64,000 nt of DNA, from assembly GCF_963666545.1 (NCBI RefSeq), contig NZ_OY762899.1, forward strand, positions 2,604,001-2,668,000, in the 5' to 3' direction. Under the pieces are notes generated by a model that ran no database searches, was not told the DNA's origin, and saw only the letters and a program-made list of their open reading frames with translations. This DNA is from an uncultured Bacteroides sp. GTDB taxonomy: Bacteria > Bacteroidota > Bacteroidia > Bacteroidales > Bacteroidaceae. Numbering within the stretch: the first letter of the stretch is position 1; every line of letters starts with the position of its first letter. This document shows, one piece after another, positions 8,228 to 18,100 of this stretch. The translations under genes were made by a program, and so were the position numbers.

Positions 8228-10283
8228 ATATTTTTTTGTAGAATGCAGCTAGCTTTAAGGAATCGGGAACAGCTGTAGATGTTTCTTCCTTTTCTAGTCG
8301 GATAGCAAAGCCACCTCCTGAAGCTAAGTGAAGTGTGAGTTTACTATCTCTGGTTACTTGTCTATTTTCTTTTCTATAGTCTGATGCTTGTTTGCCAGCG
8401 TTAATGCCATCTTTAAAAATAACAGCATTGTAAATTCCATCATTATCCAAGAAAGAGCAATCAATGATCACATCTCTTTCATCCCAATTAGTCATTCCAC
8501 CAATATACCAATTAGCTTCTTTTTTGCGGGCAGAAATAATATATTGCCCCAATTCACCGGACAGAATCCGGGTTTCATCTATATCTACGGGAATAGATGA
8601 GATGAAATCCAAGCATTCTTGTTCGTTGTTGTAATTGCTAGGAGCGTCGCAAAGCATTGTAAGCGGAGAATCGTGTACAATGTAGGCTGCCAGCTGATGG
8701 CATCGAGTCCCCATGCTCATTGGGTTTGAATAGATTGCTTGGAAATCTTTTTTTGTAGCATTGCGCATCGCCCCCGGTGTATAATCTACCGGTCCCGCCA
8801 TCATGCGAATATAGGGGAAAGTGACGTCATAGAGTGGCATGTTTCTTTCGACAGAACTCCACTTCACCTCTTCCATGCCAAACACACTCTCAATATTAAT
8901 AACATTCGGATAAGTGCGATTTAATCCGGTAGGCTTATACATTCCATGCAAGTCGAGCGTTAGTTTATATTTAGCAGTTGTTTCGGCAATACGATACACC
9001 ATCTCTACCGCTTTTTGATCGTCTCTATCGAGAAAATCGACTTTGAAGCCTTTAATGCCCATGGACGAATACTTTTCGCAAGCTTCTGTTAGTTGGCTAT
9101 CCAGCACATTGAAGACCGTCCACAAGATGAGCCCGACTTTCTTACTATTGCCATAAGCAATAAGCTCCGCCAAATTTAGAGTAGGGATAGGGGTAAGCAT
9201 ATCTCCACTTTTAGGATCATACCAACCCTCATCCAGTACAATGAATTCAATACCATGTTGCGCTGCAAAGTCTATGTAGTACTTATAAGTTTCCATGTTA
9301 ATTCCGGCTTTGAAGTCAACTCCTTTTGGTCCCCAGTCATTCCACCAATCCCAAGCAACTTTTCCTGTTTTAATCCACGAAGCGTCTCCAATTCTATTAG
9401 GCGAAGCCAGCGCATAGACTAAATTGTTCGTTGGCATATTAGTATCTTTTTCTGTGATTGCCAGAATACGCCAAGGAAAAGAACGGGCACCTTTGGTGCG
9501 AGCAATGCTATTTCCGCGTTCTGCCACATACTCCTGTTTACGCCAAGGATAGAAGTCCGTTTTAGTTGGCAATGGAGCAAAGACTGCTCTCAGGCTTTGC
9601 CCTCCTGTTTGTACAAACATCCCGGGATAATCTTCCAAGTCCGATTCCAGAACGGTCAACTTCAATCCTTTTCCATAATCTACTGTGACGGGTAAAAAAG
9701 CCAGTTGCGACTTAGCCTTGCTCAATGGTGTCACATCATAAGTATTCTGGAAAGCCATAGCGAAAGGTTGCTTTTCATTCGTAGAATAGGGTAAATAGAC
9801 TGTGTAATCTTCGTCAAAGTTAAACTCGGCTATTTCATTCTTTATCTCTACTTCTTTATTGAAAGTAGTATAAAAGCGATAAGCAACCCCTTCATCGTAA
9901 GCTCGGAAGATAATTCCATATCCTCCTTTAAGCTTCAGATCAAGCTCATTGCACGAAGCAGTGAACGACCTGAAGCGGTAAAAAGGAGAGAGAATATGAT
10001 CCTTTATTGCTTTTTGTTTTTTACTAATTACCTGCGGGTTGCCTCCCAAGATTATTCCATCGGATAAGACCAAACCGATCTTACTGCCGGTCAGAAGAGT
10101 TCTAGTCCGGTTATATGCGACGGAATAACACAGCGTGTCCCCACCGGTGGAAATAGTCACTTTCAGTTTCCCATCGGGGGAGCTTACCGTAAAATCCTTG
10201 TTTTTGGCACCTACAGTCCCATACCCTGCCGCTATTATGAATGAGCAGAGAACAATGACGTGAAAAATCTTCTTACCTCTCAT
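8181..10283 (-). CDS. GH97 glycoside hydrolase, retaining (alpha-galactosidase-like) type
   Basis: A 700-residue protein with a signal peptide, an N-terminal beta-sandwich (about 28-290), a TIM barrel (about 295-570) and a C-terminal beta domain ending near GGGFAIRLEKEE. The segment GFKVDFLDRDDQ places Asp416 where retaining GH97 enzymes carry the nucleophile, and GMEEVKW places Glu471 as likely acid/base. Inverting SusB-type alpha-glucosidases use three glutamates in a different arrangement, so alpha-galactosidase is the better inference. After the GH97 fold the chain runs through a linker into AAFYKK and then into an off-frame tail (residues about 688-700) caused by a 7-A run. It is the first gene after the 404-bp gap in the PUL. 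Confidence 0.88.
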   Translation of the reverse strand: MRGKKIFHVIVLCSFIIAAGYGTVGAKNKDFTVSSPDGKLKVTISTGGDTLCYSVAYNRTRTLLTGSKIGLVLSDGIILGGNPQVISKKQKAIKDHILSPFYRFRSFTASCNELDLKLKGGYGIIFRAYDEGVAYRFYTTFNKEVEIKNEIAEFNFDEDYTVYLPYSTNEKQPFAMAFQNTYDVTPLSKAKSQLAFLPVTVDYGKGLKLTVLESDLEDYPGMFVQTGGQSLRAVFAPLPTKTDFYPWRKQEYVAERGNSIARTKGARSFPWRILAITEKDTNMPTNNLVYALASPNRIGDASWIKTGKVAWDWWNDWGPKGVDFKAGINMETYKYYIDFAAQHGIEFIVLDEGWYDPKSGDMLTPIPTLNLAELIAYGNSKKVGLILWTVFNVLDSQLTEACEKYSSMGIKGFKVDFLDRDDQKAVEMVYRIAETTAKYKLTLDLHGMYKPTGLNRTYPNVINIESVFGMEEVKWSSVERNMPLYDVTFPYIRMMAGPVDYTPGAMRNATKKDFQAIYSNPMSMGTRCHQLAAYIVHDSPLTMLCDAPSNYNNEQECLDFISSIPVDIDETRILSGELGQYIISARKKEANWYIGGMTNWDERDVIIDCSFLDNDGIYNAVIFKDGINAGKQASDYRKENRQVTRDSKLTLHLASGGGFAIRLEKEETSTAVPDSLKLAAFYKKIYGCRWNTSHFIGESR
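8231..8237 (-). other. A7 homopolymer at the GH97/peptidase junction
   Basis: On the coding (minus) strand seven consecutive A residues follow the TAC codon for Tyr in the GH97 frame. Six A would give Tyr-Lys-Lys-Tyr-Met-Asp-Ala-Asp and continue into the zinc-peptidase frame; seven give Lys-Lys-Ile-Tyr-Gly-Cys and a stop 56 bases later. The run is a plausible slippery site or a mutation or sequencing hotspot. Confidence 0.8.
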
Positions 10284-10428
10284 GATATTTTTAGTTTTCT
10301 TTAGCTATTTACTCTTTTTGTATCAATGTCGTTTCTTTAAGCTCATTAAGTACGTCATCTTAAATAGTTTATACCATTATCGCTATGCCTTCCTATTTAT
10401 TTACATATAAGATCGTCCAAATAGATCT

Positions 10429-10506
10429 AACTAGTTCACCGCGGTTAACTAACTAGTTCAGCGTGGTTAATTAACTAGTTCAGCACGGTTAACTAACTAG
10501 TTCACC
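10429..10506. repeat. 22-bp tandem repeat array, 3.5 copies
   Basis: Three full 22-bp units start at 10429, 10451 and 10473, and a 12-base partial unit starts at 10495. Each opens with the palindrome AACTAGTT and continues into a variable centre (CACCGCGG, CAGCGTGG, CAGCACGG) and a TTAA-containing end. The first and last copies share CACC, the middle two CAGC. There are no spacers, so it is not a CRISPR array. Confidence 0.9.
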
Positions 10507-10508
10507 AG

Positions 10509-10536
10509 ACCCCTCTCACAACGCTTGTAGAGGGGT
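10509..10536. other. Strong stem-loop beside the 22-bp array
   Basis: ACCCCTCT (10509-10516) pairs with AGAGGGGT (10529-10536), and inside it ACAA pairs with TTGT around a CGC loop, with one bulged base. Neither side has a clear U tract, so a standard intrinsic terminator is doubtful. In the minus-strand transcript it would lie between the DUF6055-like gene and the array. Confidence 0.7.
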
Positions 10537-10687
10537 GTTGAATGAATTCTTAAACATTGACAAATAACTTATTAAGAGCTTCTTTTTATTCATCTCAATT
10601 GTACTTAACTAAACGGCATTGATTTAAGATTAAAATTATAGGTCATTTATTTAATAAGGTTTAACAAAGAGTTATCTCGTTTGAATG

Positions 10688-12040
10688 CTATTTGTTCAGC
10701 AATTCGCTGCCCGTCACTCTTATTCGATACGGCCACTGTGCATCCTTCTCTTCTGCTCCGGGATTCATCCAATGTTCTGTTGGAGCCCCCATAACAACTA
10801 ACCACAGATGTGCCGGTGGTGGAGTATCTTTCGATATGGTATAACTAAGGGAGCCAGTTGCGTCACGCTTCATCTCGCTATAAATGGATTTCCCATCTTG
10901 TGTCACAGCTACAAAACCATAGCGCCAACCGGCTTTGTTAGTATTGACCGCTGCATATCCTTCTATTCCGGCTTCTCCATCGAAATCTACATTAACCGTA
11001 TTTCCGGGCTGAGGAACGGATAAGGGTATTGCGTTAAAACCGTAGTTCTCCGGGCAATTATCTTGTGCAACCCGATACCATCCCTGTTGGGCTGCTGCCT
11101 CTAGATGCGTAGTATAGCGGTTTGCATACGGACGGGTCTCTTTCCAAACACGTTTAAAATCCCAATTGATGAAATGGCTGCAAGCATCAAACATTTCATC
11201 ACAGAATTGTTCTTGAGTTTGTCCGGTCAAACGTTTATAGGTGATTACGGGGTCTTCACCTCTTTTACCTTGTCGATAAAGTTCAGCAATGAAAGGCAAA
11301 CCTTGTTTGACGCTCCAATATTCCAGTACGTAAGGAGAATGGTAGATATTCTCTAGGTGAAGATAAGCCTTGTGAGTCAATTTGTTGAAAGCAGTCCAAT
11401 GATATTCTTCGTCAGCAATCCATTCTGGGTTTACCTGCCAAAGCATCCATTGTGAAGTCATCTCGAAAAATCCGCATCCACCCCATGCTTCTCCTTCCCC
11501 GTCACAGGAGATTTGTGATTGGAAGCTATGTCCAAGTTCGTGAGCGATGCAGTTTAGCTTTTCGTCTTGAACACGATTGGGTGCAATCCATAATGCACCG
11601 ATTTCGCTGTCGTAATCTCCACCGTAAGCCGTACCATCAAGTGAATAATTGATCATTACCATCATGCGGTACTTGTCACATTTAGAACCAGATTTGGTAA
11701 ATTGTAATGTCTCTCGGTAATAGCGATAAAAGCTTTCCAGCTTTTTCATTAGATTAGGTAGATCCACTTTCATCGAATGCCCTTCTAATTGTGGTGGATT
11801 AGATAGATCATTGCCAAAACCTTTCTCCCAGAAAACAACAAAATTATCTGTATATGCCATGCAATGATAATTCCACTTGCTCTCGGGATTTTGCAGGTCC
11901 ACTCCTTGCAAATCTTTAGGTATGTAAATGGATTTACCCGGTGGTACCGGTATTCCTGTCGCATCTTGAGCTTTAGAGCAACTGCTGATCATCAAAAGAG
12001 TGAGTGATATTATTTGTATACGTGATTTAATCTGTATCAT
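10688..12040 (-). CDS. DUF6055-like lipoprotein with HExxH zinc-peptidase motif
   Basis: A 450-residue predicted lipoprotein (lipobox ISSC, Cys21). The central region carries AHELGHSFQ with the HExxH at residues 167-171, and GCGFFEMTSQ some 20 residues later offers Glu193 as a possible third metal ligand. The C-terminal 110 residues or so look like a beta-sandwich (SYTISKDTPPPAHLWLVVMG). It resembles PUL proteins annotated DUF6055; no activity is established to my knowledge. It follows GH27 by 7 bp and is therefore almost certainly in the susCD transcript. I infer a cell-surface or periplasmic metallopeptidase acting on a glycoprotein; a carbohydrate-binding role is an alternative. Confidence 0.72.
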   Translation of the reverse strand: MIQIKSRIQIISLTLLMISSCSKAQDATGIPVPPGKSIYIPKDLQGVDLQNPESKWNYHCMAYTDNFVVFWEKGFGNDLSNPPQLEGHSMKVDLPNLMKKLESFYRYYRETLQFTKSGSKCDKYRMMVMINYSLDGTAYGGDYDSEIGALWIAPNRVQDEKLNCIAHELGHSFQSQISCDGEGEAWGGCGFFEMTSQWMLWQVNPEWIADEEYHWTAFNKLTHKAYLHLENIYHSPYVLEYWSVKQGLPFIAELYRQGKRGEDPVITYKRLTGQTQEQFCDEMFDACSHFINWDFKRVWKETRPYANRYTTHLEAAAQQGWYRVAQDNCPENYGFNAIPLSVPQPGNTVNVDFDGEAGIEGYAAVNTNKAGWRYGFVAVTQDGKSIYSEMKRDATGSLSYTISKDTPPPAHLWLVVMGAPTEHWMNPGAEEKDAQWPYRIRVTGSELLNK

Positions 12041-12047
12041 TTGTTTT

Positions 12048-13277
12048 TTAGTTTTTAGGCGTTAAGCGAACTAAAAGGCTTCCATGCGCAGGTAGTTCCA
12101 TTATAAGTTTTGTTCGAGTCGTTCCTATACTTTTATGTTGCCATAAATCTCGTATAGAATATTCTTTCTTATTCATGTTTATGGACTGCATATAATAAAT
12201 GGTGTTTTTCTCCCAATCGTAGTTTAATTTCCAACTGCTTTCTCCTCTATTTAAAAAGCATATCGCTGTTTCACCGTTGCTTAATTCTTTGGCCCATATT
12301 TCATGATCGCCCATGTCCATAAATCTGCGTGCTTGATTTCCTAAAGAATCTTGGTTTACAGCTATTACTTCCTTGTTAGTGAGAATTTCTTTGGTCTCTT
12401 GGTTCATCGAACGTAAATCATTGCCCGCCATCAATGGAGCGGCAAGCATGGCCCACATCGAAAAATGGGTGATATATTCGTCTTTTGTCATTCCACCATT
12501 CCCTATTTCCAGCATTTCCGCGTCGTTCCAGTGTCCGGGACCGGCATAAGGATAGAGCTCTGCCATGATATCTATAATCTCTAGAACTCCCACACCGCCC
12601 CAGTCAAATTTACATTGATAGCAGTCGCGAATGTCCGGAGTAACTCTCCAAAGATGTCCTATTCCTTTCCCCCATTTCCAAGGCTGATTTTCACCCCACT
12701 CGCAGATACTGAAAACGATAGGGCGTCCACTCTGTTTTAGGGCATCGCTCATTGTTCTGTATGCAGCTTCGGCATTTTGTCCTTCGCTGGAACACCAATC
12801 ATATTTCAAATAGTCAACTCCCCATTTGGCGTATTGGCGGGCATCTTGAAACTGATATCCTCTACTACCGGGTCTACCTTGGCAAGTGTATGATCCCGCA
12901 CATGAATAAACGCCAAGTTTTAATCCTTTGGAATGGATGTAGTCGGCTAGTGATTTCATTCCTGAGGGGAAACGTTTTGGGTCTACTAGGATGTTTCCTT
13001 CTTCATCTCTCCCTATTTGCCAACAGTCGTCAATGACAATATATTCGTATCCGGCATCTCTCATTCCTGATGCACACATGGCATCAGCCATTTCTTTAAG
13101 GAGAGTCTCACTAACATTACAACCAAATTTGTTCCAGCTGTTCCATCCCATGGGTGGAGTTGGAGCTAAAGACATAAATACAGAATCTGTGATATTCTTT
13201 TTTTCACCGAAGAACATCTGAGCCTGCAGATTGCTTATCGAGAAGATGACACATAAAACTAAATATGTTGTTTTCAT
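12048..13277 (-). CDS. GH27 alpha-galactosidase family protein
   Basis: A 409-residue secreted enzyme (signal peptide to about SNLQA) with a GH27 TIM barrel and C-terminal beta domain. It shows the family opening PPMGWNSWNKFGCN, VIDDCWQ, the nucleophile Asp160 in YLKYDWC and the likely acid/base Asp215 in RVTPDIRD. GH27 includes alpha-galactosidases and a few beta-L-arabinopyranosidases; the latter is also plausible in this arabinose-rich PUL. It lies 81 bp after susD, with a perfect stem-loop in the gap, and 7 bp before the DUF6055-like gene. Confidence 0.9.
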   Translation of the reverse strand: MKTTYLVLCVIFSISNLQAQMFFGEKKNITDSVFMSLAPTPPMGWNSWNKFGCNVSETLLKEMADAMCASGMRDAGYEYIVIDDCWQIGRDEEGNILVDPKRFPSGMKSLADYIHSKGLKLGVYSCAGSYTCQGRPGSRGYQFQDARQYAKWGVDYLKYDWCSSEGQNAEAAYRTMSDALKQSGRPIVFSICEWGENQPWKWGKGIGHLWRVTPDIRDCYQCKFDWGGVGVLEIIDIMAELYPYAGPGHWNDAEMLEIGNGGMTKDEYITHFSMWAMLAAPLMAGNDLRSMNQETKEILTNKEVIAVNQDSLGNQARRFMDMGDHEIWAKELSNGETAICFLNRGESSWKLNYDWEKNTIYYMQSINMNKKEYSIRDLWQHKSIGTTRTKLIMELPAHGSLLVRLTPKN

Positions 13278-13302
13278 GATGTTTCTAACTTTATAGGAAT
13301 AA

Positions 13303-13343
13303 AGTATCTATGTACTTCAATATAATAGAAGTACATAGATACT
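13303..13343. other. Intra-operon stem-loop between susD and GH27
   Basis: A perfect 16-bp inverted repeat (13303-13318 with 13328-13343) with a 9-base A/T loop sits 15 bases after the susD stop codon. On the transcribed minus strand it is not followed by a clean U tract, so partial termination or 3'-end protection of the susCD message is more likely than a full stop. Confidence 0.8.
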
Positions 13344-13358
13344 ACTTAAAGAAACTAA

Positions 13359-15143
13359 TTATTCATAAGGTTTTGCGTCTAATTGCGGAGCGCGTCTCAA
13401 CTCATAACGGGGTATTGGCCACCAATAATTTTTTGGAGCATTGAAAGCGCGTTGCTGGATAACTTCCGGATTATGATAATATATTTTCGTTCCGTCTTTG
13501 TATTTATATACCTTTACTCCGGTAACGGGTTGTTTATTGTATATGTTTTCCAACTTCATCCAACGGCGTAAATCAAAAAATCGTTGGCCTTCAAATACTA
13601 GTTCCGCCGTACGTTCGTATTCATATTCTTGATGTATGTTTGTTCCTTTCGCAGGAGGCAATAAGGCGCGGGTCCTAATCAAATTGATATACTTTAAAGC
13701 CTCAGGCGTATTTCCCAGTTCCATTTGGCATTCGGCATAGTTCAGATAGATCTCTGATAAACGAAAGAAAATCCAAGGTGTCGTGTTTGCTACAGTCTCG
13801 TCGTATGTGTTATAATTTGGATTTAAGAATTTTCGCATATTATATCCTGTTTTGCTGCCATTCCACCAACTTTCACCCACGCGGCTGTCTTTACCCCCTA
13901 CAACACCTTCTTCTGCCGGTTCAAAAAGTTCTATTTCACGATTGCTGTCACCATATCCCCACGTTTGTCCATCGGTAAAGATGCTTGCAGCAAGTCGTAT
14001 ATCTCTGTTCTTCCAAGGATTCGTTTCGGTAGCTTGAATTGTTTTTTGTTTTTTGATAGCCTGACCCGTAGCCGGATCCATCACTGTCTCAAGTATTGTA
14101 TATGATTTTGTTTGTCCTGCCACGAAAGTTGTTCCATCCGCATTCTGGAACTTACTGACAATCTCTTCCGTCGGCTGCCATGTACCCCAACCTCCATAAC
14201 CGCTACCGGGACCTGCGGGAGCTTGCATGATAAAGCTCGCATTTGAGCCGGCAACGCTTTTTGTGTCATATAGTTTTTCGAATATAACTTCCGGACTATG
14301 TGAATCCAAGAACAAAGCTCCATATTCAGTACTGTTTGATACTGATTTTAAACTATATACTTTCTGTCCACTGTCGTCGACTAAATCAATTACTTCTTTG
14401 TTCGCTTTAGCCGCTGCCGTCCATTTTTCACTGGAAGGTGTTCCAAACAGAGGGCTTGCCTTATAAAGCAACGTACGTCCTTTCAACGCCAATGCGGCAC
14501 CTTTGGTAGCACGACCAAAATCACTATCGTCTTTGTATTTTACAGGGAGGTCTTTAGCGGCTAAGTCACACTCTTGAACGATAAAGTCGGCTACAGCGTC
14601 CGCATCCGCGCGAGTTTCAGTAAATTCAGAGTCTAAGTTGTATGTTTTTGTTATAATAGGCACACGCCCATACACACTATACAACATATGATAGAAGTAT
14701 GCGCGAAGGAAGTGTGCTTGTCCCACTAATTGATTCTTCCATACCTGATCTCCGTCTTTAGAAGCCGGGGTACTTTGAATTTTTTCCAAAAATTGATTGG
14801 TTAGCTTCACACCTCCGTAGTAATGCGCCCAAGTATTTCCTTTTCCTTCGGTCCATCCAGTGTTGTAATCGTCGCATGACACACGGCCTTGGGTATAGTT
14901 GCTTGTTCCATAATCATGCATGTGGAAACTTTCGTCAGTGTAGTTGCTGAACAAAACGCCAGCACTATTTTCCGCTTCCACTTTTACGTAGCAGTTATTT
15001 AAGAAAGCTTCCGAGAGTGACAGATCACTCCAAACAGCCGCGTCCGAGAATGAGTCCAGCGGTTGTTGGTCCAGAATATCGGAACAAGAAACCAGTCCCA
15101 AACTAGATACTGCGATAGCGGCGTAAATTATATGTTTTTTCAT
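13359..15143 (-). CDS. SusD/RagB-family surface glycan-binding lipoprotein
   Basis: A 594-residue predicted lipoprotein (lipobox GLVSC, about residue 20) with the SusD fold: N-terminal SusD-like part (CSDILDQQPLDSFSDAAVW) and the C-terminal RagB/SusD segment with YLNYAECQMELGNTPEALKY and ELVFEGQRFFDLRRWMK. SusD proteins form the lid of the SusC transporter and capture the glycan at the cell surface. It starts 28 bp after susC ends, the usual paired arrangement. Ligand cannot be predicted from sequence. Confidence 0.95.
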   Translation of the reverse strand: MKKHIIYAAIAVSSLGLVSCSDILDQQPLDSFSDAAVWSDLSLSEAFLNNCYVKVEAENSAGVLFSNYTDESFHMHDYGTSNYTQGRVSCDDYNTGWTEGKGNTWAHYYGGVKLTNQFLEKIQSTPASKDGDQVWKNQLVGQAHFLRAYFYHMLYSVYGRVPIITKTYNLDSEFTETRADADAVADFIVQECDLAAKDLPVKYKDDSDFGRATKGAALALKGRTLLYKASPLFGTPSSEKWTAAAKANKEVIDLVDDSGQKVYSLKSVSNSTEYGALFLDSHSPEVIFEKLYDTKSVAGSNASFIMQAPAGPGSGYGGWGTWQPTEEIVSKFQNADGTTFVAGQTKSYTILETVMDPATGQAIKKQKTIQATETNPWKNRDIRLAASIFTDGQTWGYGDSNREIELFEPAEEGVVGGKDSRVGESWWNGSKTGYNMRKFLNPNYNTYDETVANTTPWIFFRLSEIYLNYAECQMELGNTPEALKYINLIRTRALLPPAKGTNIHQEYEYERTAELVFEGQRFFDLRRWMKLENIYNKQPVTGVKVYKYKDGTKIYYHNPEVIQQRAFNAPKNYWWPIPRYELRRAPQLDAKPYE

Positions 15144-15171
15144 ATTCGTTTAATTAAAATAGGGTTATGAT

Positions 15172-18100
15172 TTAGAATGTGACACTCGCTCCGATAGTGA
15201 TCATGCGTTGCAGCGGATATCCTTTTATTCCTCCCGATGCGACGACTTCTCCTTTGGTGTTCTTAAACATTCCGGCTTCGGGATCGCAAATCTTCATCTT
15301 GTCAATAGTGAATAAGTTGTTTCCGTTGACATAGATACGCGCATTCTCAATGCCAATGTTTTGCAGTAGCAGTTTTGGCAGAGTATATCCCAATTCAATT
15401 GATTTCAGGCGAATAAAGGAAGCGTCGCGTAGCCACCATGTGGATGACACACCATTCCATTGATCACCATACGTTTGTTTGATGAAAGCACGCGGCCATT
15501 TTGCGCTTGCGTTTTCTTCCGCCGAGTTCGTTGCAATCCAACGCCCCTCATAAAAATCGGTAGCCATGTTCATCGTGGGTTGAACCATTTGCTTCGCGTC
15601 GGCTTGTCCTTGAAAGAATACATTCAAATCAAAGCCTTTCCAACCCCCATTTAATGTAAAGCCGTATACTATTTTAGGAGTGGCGGATTGATTTATACGA
15701 ACTGCGTCGTCCCAAGTTATTTTTTTATCGCCATTTGTATCTTCATAAATTAAATCACCTGGTTTTGCTTTGGCAATATGAATAGAATTGTTTACTTCTT
15801 CTTGGGTTTGATAGATTCCTAACGCTTTATACAAAACCATGCCATCGATGGTATGCCCGGTAGTGCGTTGCCATTCGGGAGTTGTGGCGGCCTCATCCAT
15901 ATATACGACTTTATTCTTCGCATAAGTGAAGTTACCGCTTACCCCCCATGTGAAATCACCTCTTTTATCACGATAGGTCGCTACTATCTCGATTCCTTGG
16001 TTATTGACTTTTCCTAAGTTCTCAGCAGGCAGTGATAATCCGGAATAAGTAGGTATGGATGCATTACGTGTGATGAGGATATCGGTGCGCTTTGATTTGA
16101 AGTAATCAAAATCCAGTCCAAACTTTCCATCAAGGAACTGGCTATTAAAGCCTATATTAAATGTTTGCGCTTTCTCCCACGTGATAAGCGGATTCGCCGT
16201 GCGAGACTCATATAGTCCTTTTACGACCTCTGTCCCAAACATGGAAGAAATGTCTGTGTTAAATTTGTATTGTGACAAATATTGATAAGCTGACACGTCA
16301 TCATTGCCCATCATACCCCACGAAGCTTTTACTTTCAAGAAATTGACGATTTTTGATACCGGTTTAAAGAAATTTTCTTCTGAAATGATCCAACCTGCCG
16401 AGAACGCGGGGAAAAGTCCCCAACGATGACCGGGGGCAAAGTTCATGGAACCATCATATCTCATCGTAACTTCCGCCAAGTATTTATCTTTGTATCCGTA
16501 ATTGACACGTCCGAAGTAGTTTTGACGCGCGGTGGCTTGAGAATATCCTCCATTGTCTTTATCCTCCGGAACGTTGCTACCAGCAAAGATTTCAGGAATG
16601 GCCGTGGAGAGATAATTGGTGCGATAAGCGGATACCGTGTTGTAGTTATACTTGCTTTGTTCATAAGCGACAAACGCGTCCACTCGGTGCTTGTTGTTAA
16701 AGAGACGGGAGTACCCAATGCGTCCGTTTAAGGTAATCGTGTTATCGTTGTTTGCCCATGAGTTCACACTAATCGCACCCGTCGCGTCGCGTCGATTGGT
16801 ATATTCTTTGGTGCTGTAATCATATTGGTAGACATCATAAGGATGTTTTATTGTCTTACCGTTGCTAAAATGATAGTCCATCGCGGCGTATCCTTCAAGA
16901 TAAAGACCTTTGGTTATAACATCTAGGTCAAAACGGATGCGAGGTTTTAAGTTTAGCGTATTGTAAGTGGTTTTGTCTGTGCCTGGAAGGTCTGTCACAT
17001 TGATGGCAGCGTTGTTCGTCACGCCATCGTATCCGACACGAGGTAGGCCATTTGGATAATAAGGCGCCGCCATCGGATTAGTGCTCAGGAAATATCCGAA
17101 TAAATCCTCGCTGGTGTATACTCCGCGGTTTCTAACTTCTTGGCGGCCCAATATATCGAAGCTAAAATGAATGGACTTAGATATTTTAGCGTCAATATTA
17201 GTGGTGAATTGGTATTGATTATAGTCTTGAGCGCCTTTCTTGTAGATAACGTCTTGCGATAAGTACTGAGCGGAAGTGTAGAAGGACAACTTGTCGTTGC
17301 CACCGCTCACTGACAAGCTGTGTTGGGTTTTAGTAGTCCAGTCTTTCGCCACGGATTTCCACCAGTCCGTGCTTGGATATTTTATCTGGTCTTCACCGCT
17401 TTGCAATAATCCAAGTGCTTCCGCCGAATAAGTAGCTGCCTCTCCATGTCCCAAATCGTACTCGTTGACATAGGTCGCATATTGAAATGAGTTCAGCATT
17501 TCCGGGATACGGGTTGGTTGAGAAATGGCCACATTTCCGTTATAGTTGAATTTAATCTTGCCTTCTTTGCCTCGCTTGGTGGTGACCAATATAACGCCAT
17601 TGGCGGCACGGGCACCATAGATAGCGGCGGAAGCATCTTTCAACACTGAAATAGATTCAATGTCTTCAGGGTTCAGGCGGCTAAACTCACGGTCGGCGAT
17701 GCCATCCACTATGATTAATGGGCTTGTGCTCCCAAGAGTCCCTTTCCCGCGAATTAGAATATCAGCATTGTCTTCTCCTGGTTCTCCAGAGCGTGTGTTG
17801 GCTATGATTCCAGCCGTCTTTCCGGCTAAAGAGTTACTGATGTTAACGGTGGATACCTTTTTTAGTTCATCGCCTCCAACTTGTGATACGGAACCCGTTA
17901 ATGTTGCTTTCTTTTGGGTGCCATATCCTACTACTACTACCTCATCCAATGTTTCGGTATCTTCATCCAAAGTGATATTTATGTTGCTTCTGTTTCCCAC
18001 CGCTATTTGTTGAGTCTTGTAGCCAATGTATGTAACAGAAAGCAAAGACTGCGCACTGTTCACTTTTAGAGAATATTTCCCTTCAAGATCAGTAATTGTT

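Larger units (their letters stand above)
10284..10687. other. 404-bp non-coding gap inside the PUL
   Basis: No credible ORF is present. The gap separates the susC/susD half of the PUL from the GH97-GH43-GH127-S9 half. It contains a 22-bp tandem array (10429-10506) directly abutting a strong stem-loop (10509-10536). I saw no good minus-strand TAnnTTTG element ahead of GH97, so whether the second half has its own promoter or is read through is unresolved. Confidence 0.7.

Noticed and set aside
8181-10283. SusB-type alpha-glucosidase
   Set aside because: The catalytic region has VDFLDRDDQ and GMEEVKW, the pattern of retaining GH97 enzymes, not the inverting three-glutamate site.
10429-10506. 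CRISPR array
   Set aside because: Units are contiguous 22-bp repeats with no unique spacers and no cas genes are nearby; the same applies to the arrays at 27651 and 52563.
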